Made by a program: the position numbers and the translations under genes
Notes under the pieces: generated by a model
Databases searched by the model: none
The model's input: the letters and a program-made list of their open reading frames with translations, nothing else
Told to the model about the DNA's origin: nothing
NCBI RefSeq assembly: GCF_018603905.1
Contig: NZ_JAHFZZ010000003.1
Coordinates: forward strand, 372,001-436,000
Source: Nonomuraea sp. NEAU-A123
Lineage (GTDB): Bacteria > Actinomycetota > Actinomycetes > Streptosporangiales > Streptosporangiaceae
Direction of reading: 5' to 3'
Length of the DNA stretch: 64,000 bases
Part shown: positions 59,050-64,000 of the stretch, piece by piece
How the letters are laid out: each line of letters begins with the position of its first letter
How positions within the stretch are numbered: position 1 is the first letter of the stretch

Positions 59050-59478
59050 TTACTTGATCTGTGCGCCAGGTGGGTTGTAGGGGCGGCCGGTCGCCTCGGC
59101 GAACGGCCGCCAGTCCTCGGGTAGCCACATGGGCGCGTACGAAATCGTGAGTCTCGGCGGGGGTGGCGCCGGCGTGCTGGCTTCATCCGCATCGCGAGTG
59201 CGTTTGTGCCAGGCCTCCACCGCGTGAACGGTGACGTCGAACGCCGTGGCGACGTCCGCGATCCCCAGGATCGGGGGCAAGGCGGGTCGTTCGCCGAGAT
59301 CGATATCGGTTGGATCTTCGGGGTTGCGGAACCGGTCGGCGTACCAAACGCTCTTGCCGCTCACCTCGAGATCAGGTTTGCCGAACTTGCCGCGCCTCTT
59401 CCATGCGTAGATCGTGTTCGGTTTGCGCTGATACAGCGAGGCGATCCCCTCGAGCCCTATAAGTGCAGGTAGTTGCAT
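59050..59478 (-). CDS. Phage MerR/Xis-like HTH protein
   Basis: The protein is 142 aa from the ATG at 59478. The N-terminal HTH (LIGLEGIASLYQRKPNTIYA, WKRRGKFGKPDLEVSG) resembles MerR-like excisionase/AlpA proteins, and a second HTH-like segment is at ILGIADVATAFDVTVHAVEA. A near-perfect Shine-Dalgarno GAGAGGAGGTGATC lies 17 bases upstream of this ATG, which is unusually far. An ATG at 59511 (MSREEVITIES) would instead place it inside the gene and start within the direct repeat. The start is therefore uncertain. Candidate early regulator or excisionase. Confidence 0.6.
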   Translation of the reverse strand: MQLPALIGLEGIASLYQRKPNTIYAWKRRGKFGKPDLEVSGKSVWYADRFRNPEDPTDIDLGERPALPPILGIADVATAFDVTVHAVEAWHKRTRDADEASTPAPPPPRLTISYAPMWLPEDWRPFAEATGRPYNPPGAQIK

Positions 59479-59509
59479 GCTTTCTATCGTGATCACCTCC
59501 TCTCGAGAC

Positions 59510-59570
59510 ATTGCAAGACCGACCGTACACCTATGTACATCGCCATTGCAAGACGATCCGTACACGCATG
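59510..59570. repeat. Two 26-bp direct repeats in the prophage control region
   Basis: ATTGCAAGACCGACCGTACA-CCTATG (59510-59535) and ATTGCAAGACGATCCGTACA-CGCATG (59545-59570) agree at 21 of 26 positions and are 35 bp apart. Each begins with a TTGCAA that could be a plus-strand -35 and contains CCGTACAC. They lie between the divergent HTH genes and are candidate repressor operators or duplicated promoters. Confidence 0.7.
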
Positions 59571-59668
59571 ATCGAGATGGGCCCTCGACTACTCGCCACA
59601 TACACTCACAGGGCACGCGCCGGCCTCGCGCCGGCGGTTCCTCCACTGGCCGTGTAGGACGTGCACGC

Positions 59669-59697
59669 GGCGCCCCGCTTCGCGAGAGCGGGGCGCC
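59669..59697 (+). terminator. Strong hairpin in the leader of the plus-strand HTH gene
   Basis: GGCGCCCCGCT pairs perfectly with AGCGGGGCGCC (11 bp, 7-nt loop) 28 bp before the HTH start codon. If transcription starts near the direct repeats, this would end or attenuate the leader, or bound a short RNA of about 100 nt. No T tract follows. Confidence 0.6.
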
Positions 59698-59724
59698 CTA
59701 CCCCCGACCTGCAAAGGTGCGCCG

Positions 59725-60009
59725 ATGACAAGTGAGTCGAGCGATTTCGAGGCGCTGCTCGCGCAGATCCGCGAGCAAGCCGGCGAGCCTCTCAGCCCCG
59801 AGCAGATCATCGAGCACATGCGTTCAACCGGCGAGCTCGACCAAGCACTCGCCGCGCGGCGCGATGAACTCGCCGACATCTACGATCGGCACAGGCGCGG
59901 CCAGTCGGCACGCCAGATCGGCGCCGAGTTCGGCATCCCCGCCTCCAAAGTCATTAAGCGGCTCGAGATTCTCGGTGTCCCTTTCGGCCCCACCCGTCGC
60001 GCTAAGTGA
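59725..60009 (+). CDS. Small phage HTH protein (only plus-strand prophage gene)
   Basis: The protein is 94 aa. The acidic helical N-terminus is MTSESSDFEALLAQIREQAG. The C-terminal resolvase-type HTH is HRRGQSARQIGAEFGIPASK, VIKRLEILGV. It is transcribed against all other prophage genes and overlaps the endolysin stop by 8 bp (convergent). Position, size and the repeats upstream suit an immunity or late-gene regulator. It resembles actinophage proteins of the same kind, but the repressor role is inferred. Confidence 0.7.
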   Translation: MTSESSDFEALLAQIREQAGEPLSPEQIIEHMRSTGELDQALAARRDELADIYDRHRRGQSARQIGAEFGIPASKVIKRLEILGVPFGPTRRAK

Positions 60010-60772
60010 TAGGCGCCGTCCAAGCGGCCTCCCAGGTCTCGCGGGTGACCTTCCCGGACAGCCGTAGGCCCTTCTCGCGCTGGAATGCCCGGCACACATC
60101 ACGCGAGGCCGATCCGTACCGGCCGTCAACGACGATCGACCAGCCGCGTCGCTTCATACGTCCCTGCCACCGCTCGACGTCCTCGCCCGTCATGACCGGC
60201 GGGTACTCGAGAATTCGGCCCGGCCATGGCGGGGCCTCGACGGGCTCGTCGCCGCTGGCATCGTCGTCGGGCCGTTGGTACCCGCGGCCGATCCAGTCGT
60301 ACAGCCACTTGCCCGGGCAGGTCGTCGAGTAGCCGTCGCGGTGTCCTTTGACGTCCCGGCCGGCGCCGCCCTCGGAGCGGGCCCAGTCGATCGCGTCGAC
60401 GAGCCCGTGCAGCATGAGGGGCGGCGGCATGACGAGGCCCGAGTCGCCGACCAGTGCACAGAACGCGTAGTGATCGGCATTGAGCCCCTTGCCGTTGGCT
60501 GCGGGAAGGATGTGCAGCCCGCGGCCCTCGAACACCTTGCGGTGTGGACAGACGAGCCCCGTGTACCCGATGTCTGCCCAGAGGTTCACGTCCATGTGCT
60601 GTCGCTGGATCGCCTTGACCAGGGTGACGCACCCGCTGTGATTGGTCACGATGTCGGGGGCGACGTGCTCGCCAACGTAATGGATCTTGACGCCGAGCGG
60701 GCGTGCCCTGAGCACGACCTCGCCGCGGGTCTCGCGGGCTCGCCATCCTGCCCTGTCGACGAGGTCGATCAT
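60002..60772 (-). CDS. Phage endolysin: N-acetylmuramoyl-L-alanine amidase with PG-binding domain
   Basis: The protein is 256 aa. Residues about 20-165 are an Amidase_2/PGRP zinc domain: first metal histidine in VKIHYVGEHV (H31), then GHRDGYSTTCPGKW with H144 and C152. Residues about 185-255 are a peptidoglycan-binding helical domain (WQGRMKRRGWSIVVDGRYGS, ASRDVCRAFQREKGLRLSGK). It cleaves the muramoyl-alanine bond at lysis. No signal peptide; export relies on the holin candidate encoded next to it, with which it shares an ATGA overlap. Confidence 0.92.
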   Translation of the reverse strand: MIDLVDRAGWRARETRGEVVLRARPLGVKIHYVGEHVAPDIVTNHSGCVTLVKAIQRQHMDVNLWADIGYTGLVCPHRKVFEGRGLHILPAANGKGLNADHYAFCALVGDSGLVMPPPLMLHGLVDAIDWARSEGGAGRDVKGHRDGYSTTCPGKWLYDWIGRGYQRPDDDASGDEPVEAPPWPGRILEYPPVMTGEDVERWQGRMKRRGWSIVVDGRYGSASRDVCRAFQREKGLRLSGKVTRETWEAAWTAPIT

Positions 60773-61041
60773 CCTGCCCCCTTGGCGACCAGCGAGAGGA
60801 TCGCCACCACCAGGCCCGCGGCGGCGAGCATGAGCGTGAGCTTGCCGTGCGGCCACCGTGCGGTCTCGAGCGTGCGGATCCGTCCCTCGTGGTCATCGAC
60901 GCGCGTCACGAGGCCCGACACCTTGTCGTCGATCCGGTCGACCTTGCCGTCGATCTTGGCGACCTGTCCCCCGACCTCGACGACGGCGCCGTACACCGTG
61001 GTCGCGGTGACCACACCGCGGAACGGGTCACCCTCGGCCAT
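60769..61041 (-). CDS. Holin-like phage protein with one TM helix
   Basis: The protein is 90 aa. A coiled segment (VAKIDGKVDRIDDKVSGLVT, RVDDHEGRIRTLE) precedes a C-terminal transmembrane helix LTLMLAAAGLVVAILSLVAK. Small size, one TM helix and direct coupling to the endolysin fit a holin or hemolysin XhlA-like protein. The start is TGATG-coupled to the previous gene. Confidence 0.75.
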   Translation of the reverse strand: MAEGDPFRGVVTATTVYGAVVEVGGQVAKIDGKVDRIDDKVSGLVTRVDDHEGRIRTLETARWPHGKLTLMLAAAGLVVAILSLVAKGAG

Positions 61042-61331
61042 CACCTCGGCCCCCCGCCTGCCAGGAACGCCGCGAGGTCGTCGTCGAGGCCGAGGGAGAC
61101 CAGTTGCTCGTACGCGCGTAGTCTCACGACGTCGCGGTCGGCCCGGGCCCGATCGAGCTGTCGGCGTCGCGCTGCGGCGTGCTCGGCTATGAGCCGCTCG
61201 CCCTCCTCGGCCGTGATCCGCGTGAAGCCAGCCGGCGGGGGCACCTCGGCCCCGAATCCGGGCGGTCCCTCGAGGTCGACGAGCTCGCGCGTCTTGATAC
61301 GGCCGTCGGCATGCTGGAAATAGATCTTCAT
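61041..61331 (-). CDS. Phage hypothetical protein
   Basis: The 96-aa protein starts MKIYFQHADGRIKTRELVDL. The middle is GFTRITAEEGERLIAEHAAA, RRRQLDRARADRD and the end LGLDDDLAAFLAGGGPR. The N-terminal strands resemble small tail-region proteins located between fibre and holin genes. TGATG overlaps couple it to both neighbours. Confidence 0.65.
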   Translation of the reverse strand: MKIYFQHADGRIKTRELVDLEGPPGFGAEVPPPAGFTRITAEEGERLIAEHAAARRRQLDRARADRDVVRLRAYEQLVSLGLDDDLAAFLAGGGPR

Positions 61332-61924
61332 CAGCTCAACCCCGCTAGTACGAGCGCCCGTACCGTCCATCTGACCTGCCCGTATTGGCCGCCGCTCTGG
61401 CCATTGCCGACCGAGATCGACGCGCTGTAGAGCAGCGAGCCACCGGGCGGGATCGTGCCCCCGCCGATGAGGGGTTGGCAGTACTCCCAGTGGACGGCGT
61501 CCATGCTGGTACCCGTTGCCGGCGCCCCGTTCTCGACCAGCAGGAACGAGTTACTGTCGATCTGCGCGCCGACTCGCGCGTCGCCCGTCGGGATGTTGAA
61601 GTCAATATCGACGTTCACCCAACGGAACACAGTCGCGGAGTAGCACGGCGACGGGTTGTTGATCAGAATGTCTGCCGTGTCGATCTCGGTGAACGAGACG
61701 GGACACGTCGCGTAGACGTCGGCCGTGCTCCCCGACGCCGAGACCATCGCAGCCTTCGCGTACGGCGGGGCCCAGATGCCGCACGCCTCATCGATGCGCA
61801 ACGGGTTGGCGTCGACGGCGTCGCACGAGTAGGGCCACGGTGCCGCGTCGGGTTCGCCGCACACCCGGATATGTAGCCGGCCGTCCTCGTCGACCTGGAA
61901 CTCGCTGCCCACACAGATAGCCAC
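61331..61924 (-). CDS. Phage minor structural protein, probable tail-associated
   Basis: The protein is 197 aa, GTG start. MAICVGSEFQVDEDGRLHIR opens a strand-rich sequence with many Gly/Ser and hydrophobic residues (FRWVNVDIDFNIPTGDARVG, GGTIPPGGSLLYSASISVGN). It has six scattered cysteines. The position between fibre and lysis genes and the beta-rich composition fit a tail or appendage protein. Confidence 0.6.
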   Translation of the reverse strand: MAICVGSEFQVDEDGRLHIRVCGEPDAAPWPYSCDAVDANPLRIDEACGIWAPPYAKAAMVSASGSTADVYATCPVSFTEIDTADILINNPSPCYSATVFRWVNVDIDFNIPTGDARVGAQIDSNSFLLVENGAPATGTSMDAVHWEYCQPLIGGGTIPPGGSLLYSASISVGNGQSGGQYGQVRWTVRALVLAGLS

Positions 61925-61925
61925 G

Positions 61926-62087
61926 TCAGTCCCCCTTTGGTTGGGCGAGGCGCGCGTTCAGCTCGACGACCTCTTGCAACGCGGCGGCCTCCGCCGCCTC
62001 GGCCCGGGCGAGTCGCTGACGCAACAGCCGGATCTCGAGCGCCATGCACTGCGCCTCGTCGAGCAACTTCTCGGGCGTGATCTCCAT
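61926..62087 (-). CDS. Tiny phage coiled-coil protein
   Basis: The 53-aa helical protein is MEITPEKLLDEAQCMALEIR, LLRQRLARAEAAEAAALQEV and a short tail. It is coupled by TGATG to the fibre gene and lies one base before the next start. It is likely a small tail-tip or fibre accessory; function unknown. Confidence 0.6.
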   Translation of the reverse strand: MEITPEKLLDEAQCMALEIRLLRQRLARAEAAEAAALQEVVELNARLAQPKGD

Positions 62088-63082
62088 CAGGCGATCCGGC
62101 GGATCATGATGTACGACTCTCCGTAGACCGTGGTCAGCCCCACGTCGGAGGTGTTCTGCGCCCACTGGAGTCGCAGCGTGCCGGCGGTCGCGGCCGTCGA
62201 CAGAACGCCGCGCTCTTGAATCGCGATCCCGCTGCTTATGGCCTGGTTGCTGTAGGGCGTCGCCGTGGTCCAGCCGTGGCAGCCCGACCGCATGGCGGTG
62301 TTGGTTCGGTTGTCGAACCCGGGCGTGAGCGTGGCTTTGGCGTCCGGGGTCGGGCCCCAGCAGGCGCGCAGACCAGTCGCGCCGGCAGGGACGGTCCATG
62401 CCGTCTTGAAGTCCCCCGCGGCCGGCCCATCGCCCATGATCATGGCGAGTACGTCGTACTTGGCGTTGGCGACCACGCTCACGAGTAGGGCGTCGTCGTC
62501 CTGCAACACGGTCGAGCTAGCGATCGACTCGTTCGCGCCCTTGACGATCGTGCGTAGCTGTCCGATCCCGTTGACCTGGAGATCCCCACCGACGACAAAC
62601 TTGCCGTCGGTGGTGAGCTCGGCGACGTTCGACCGGTACAGGGTCGTGTCACCGACCGCCGCGCCTGAGCCCCACAAGTGCTTGCCGTCGGCACTGATGA
62701 TCAATCGCTGCTGAGCATCGGCCGTCAGCTTCACGCGCAGCGCGGGATCCGCGGCCAACGCCCGGTTGATGTCCAGCCGTGAGGAACTCAGCGTGAGATC
62801 AGATGTGATCGTCGTCGGAACGTAGATGCCGCCGTCGCCGCCGAACGTGGCGAGGTTGGGGCCGTCAAGTGAGGTGAACGCGCGGATCCTGTTGAGCGCG
62901 TCATCGTAGGTCAAGCCCTGGCCGAGGCCCGAACCGATGCAGTCTTGGATGCCCTCGCACGACAGGCCCCCGCCGGCCGTGATGACGTAGGGGTTAGTCG
63001 GCGATCCGGATCCGCTGATCGCGATTCCGTCGCCGGCGGCGAGCACGCATGAACATTGAGATGTGCAGCCACAGCGGCTCAC
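62087..63082 (-). CDS. Phage tail fibre / minor tail protein
   Basis: The protein is 331 aa. A Cys-rich start (MSRCGCTSQCSCVLAAGDGI) and GSGSPTNPYVITAGGGL is a motif of actinophage minor tail proteins. Repeated LNRIRAFTSLDGPNLATFGG and DGKFVVGGDLQVNGIGQLRT stretches resemble fibre shaft sequences. The C-terminal domain (LQWAQNTSDVGLTTVYGESY) is strand-rich. Start GTG at 63082. Probably part of the receptor-binding apparatus. Confidence 0.75.
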   Translation of the reverse strand: MSRCGCTSQCSCVLAAGDGIAISGSGSPTNPYVITAGGGLSCEGIQDCIGSGLGQGLTYDDALNRIRAFTSLDGPNLATFGGDGGIYVPTTITSDLTLSSSRLDINRALAADPALRVKLTADAQQRLIISADGKHLWGSGAAVGDTTLYRSNVAELTTDGKFVVGGDLQVNGIGQLRTIVKGANESIASSTVLQDDDALLVSVVANAKYDVLAMIMGDGPAAGDFKTAWTVPAGATGLRACWGPTPDAKATLTPGFDNRTNTAMRSGCHGWTTATPYSNQAISSGIAIQERGVLSTAATAGTLRLQWAQNTSDVGLTTVYGESYIMIRRIA

Positions 63083-63181
63083 GGGTCGGCCTTCCTCGTC
63101 TGAAAGGGGCCCGGCCCATAGCGCAGCGGCTCACTGGTCAGCGTACCCCGCGGCCCCTGCCGATCCCCGGACGGCCGAGCC

Positions 63182-63382
63182 TTACGGCAGCGCGATCACG
63201 GTCGTCGTGCTGGTCGTCGTGTTTGTCGCGGTGAGCTGGCCGAGGCCGTTGACGGCGAGTAGGTAGGCGTTCGGCGGGATACCGATCACGTACTCGCTGC
63301 GCGTCTCCAATCGTCTGATGCGGTCGTCGAAGTCCTTCACGAGCTCCTCGGCCGTGCGGGGCCGTAGCTGTCGTTGCGTCAC
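63182..63382 (-). CDS. Small phage tail-region protein
   Basis: The 66-aa protein, GTG start, has a helical MTQRQLRPRTAEELVKDFDD, RIRRLETR and a Thr-rich C-terminus (GQLTATNTTTSTTTVIALP). It lies 13 bp after the larger tail gene. This short helix-plus-Thr-rich pattern is typical of proteins that anchor fibres. A 99-bp gap follows that holds no gene. Confidence 0.6.
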   Translation of the reverse strand: MTQRQLRPRTAEELVKDFDDRIRRLETRSEYVIGIPPNAYLLAVNGLGQLTATNTTTSTTTVIALP

Positions 63383-63395
63383 GTCGAGGCCTCTC

Positions 63396-64000
63396 TCAGG
63401 CGATGGTGTCGATGCCGGTCGGCACGAGGGTGACTTGTACTTTCTCGCTGGCGTCCGGGGTGAACGTGACCTTGACGCGCTGCAATCGCAGTTCGGCCGC
63501 GACCGTGCGGCACGTCTGCTCGGACGCGACCGGGATAATCACGCCGGGCACGAGGTCGTTGATGCCGACCTGCGCCTCGGGGGCGAGCTGCGCCTCGTCG
63601 GGGATCTCCAGGTACAGCGGCGCCGGGTCGCCGGCGGCGACGAGCGCATCGGCCTCGGCCTGCGCCGAGGCGAGGTCGGTGATCTCGTCCTCGGTCACGA
63701 GTCGCTCGAGCAGCCCGCACGAGCCAATGCCGCCGGCCGTGGCGAGCACGCCCTTGCCGATGACGCTCGAGGCGGTGACGGCTGCGGCCCCGTCCTCGAT
63801 CACCTTTAGCTCGCCGATGAAATCGTCGTCGGTCAGACCGACCAGGCGAGCGAGCTGCGTCTCGCCCGAGATGATCAGCCGGTGGCCAATGGCCGTGTAG
63901 TCGATCCCGGTTCGGGCGAGCTCTTGCAGCGCGTCGCCCACGTACCCGCTGTTGGGCTTGTACTGGCGCTCGCCCACGATGCCCGAAGCGAACACGAGCA
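63396..64000 (-). CDS. Phage tail protein, C-terminal part (truncated by window edge)
   Basis: The frame is open to the window edge and covers at least the last 200 residues. GYVGDALQELARTGIDYTAI, GHRLIISGE and GLTDDDFIGELKVIEDGAAA match the Gp37-like minor tail proteins of ReqiPepy6-type siphoviruses. C-terminal EAQVGINDLVPGVIIPVASE is also typical. The valine codon at 63995 is probably internal rather than a start. It is part of the tail-tip module that must continue to the right. Confidence 0.7.
   Translation of the reverse strand, partial: LVFASGIVGERQYKPNSGYVGDALQELARTGIDYTAIGHRLIISGETQLARLVGLTDDDFIGELKVIEDGAAAVTASSVIGKGVLATAGGIGSCGLLERLVTEDEITDLASAQAEADALVAAGDPAPLYLEIPDEAQLAPEAQVGINDLVPGVIIPVASEQTCRTVAAELRLQRVKVTFTPDASEKVQVTLVPTGIDTIA

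Larger units (their letters stand above)
53719..64000. mobile_element. Left part of a prophage (continues beyond the window)
   Basis: From just after the metallopeptidase gene, almost all genes lie on the minus strand with ATGA/TGATG overlaps and phage-type functions: a replication-like HTH protein, PD-(D/E)XK exonuclease, RecT-like annealase, endolysin, holin candidate and tail proteins. Transcription runs from structural genes at the right through lysis to early genes at the left, apart from one plus-strand HTH gene. No integrase, terminase or capsid gene is inside the window. The exact left attachment point cannot be set; it is somewhere between 53.7 and 54.1 kb. Confidence 0.88.

Noticed and set aside
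63083..63181. Possible tRNA in the 99-bp prophage gap
   Set aside because: No cloverleaf can be drawn: acceptor and T-arm pairings are missing.

Overview
The window is high-GC DNA with Actinobacteria-type gene content: an AfsR/SARP regulator, a WhiJ/AbaA-like XRE-DUF5753/DUF397 module, F420/flavin LLM oxidoreductases, DUF6289 secreted peptides, a YbaB-recR-DUF5063-lysC-asd block and dnaX-ffs-tRNA-Ser. A filamentous actinomycete of the Streptosporangiaceae (Nonomuraea-like) fits best. That placement is inferred from gene content, not from any marker tree. Most genes are GTG/ATG starts packed with 4-bp ATGA/GTGA or TGATG overlaps.

Layout. 1-3.3 kb: a sulfonate/taurine-type ABC importer operon ending with its own Rrf2 regulator gene. 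3.3-8.8 kb: TPR protein, CooC-like ATPase, SCO5389-family protein, an ECF sigma factor with a one-TM partner, and an anti-sigma-like ATPase divergent from an XRE-DUF5753/DUF397 pair. 8.8-17.6 kb: an LLM oxidoreductase and rnhB whose junction is split by an approximately 6.7-kb island bounded by 365-376-bp direct repeats. The island carries a 1704-aa membrane protein ending in an amidoligase domain, a small partner gene, a YbaB-like protein and an ESX-like protein. 17.6-27.7 kb: LysR/aminotransferase, acetyltransferase, a 1002-aa SARP with heptamer repeats upstream, a methyltransferase, and TetR, GNAT and HxlR genes. 27.7-36.3 kb: VC0807-like membrane protein, SURF1, tyrosine phosphatase, amidohydrolase, amidase, an F420-type oxidoreductase with a palindromic operator, TetR, and a secreted M15-like protein. 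36.5-45.6 kb: core genes asd-lysC, DUF5063-recR-ybaB, dnaX, SRP RNA and tRNA-Ser(GGA), plus a GAF-type regulator. 46-49.2 kb: tandem DUF6289 peptides and a second YbaB/ESX-like/toxin-immunity-like locus. 49.2-53.7 kb: a GGCT-like protein, a three-gene cluster of a MauA-light-chain-like Cys-rich protein, a Tat-exported protein and a MauE-like membrane protein, then LysE and a YpfJ-type metallopeptidase.

From about 53.7 kb to the right edge the DNA is one end of a prophage. Its early genes (HTH/DnaD-like replication protein, RecT-like annealase, PD-(D/E)XK exonuclease) and its lysis and tail genes are all on the minus strand, with one small HTH gene on the plus strand behind a regulatory region that holds direct repeats. 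No integrase is visible, so the element continues past the window.

The most unusual items are the amidoligase effector locus and its Campbell-like repeat flanks, the MauA/MauE-like cluster that lacks the second tryptophan needed for a TTQ cofactor, and the two SARP-type heptamer arrays around the AfsR-like gene.
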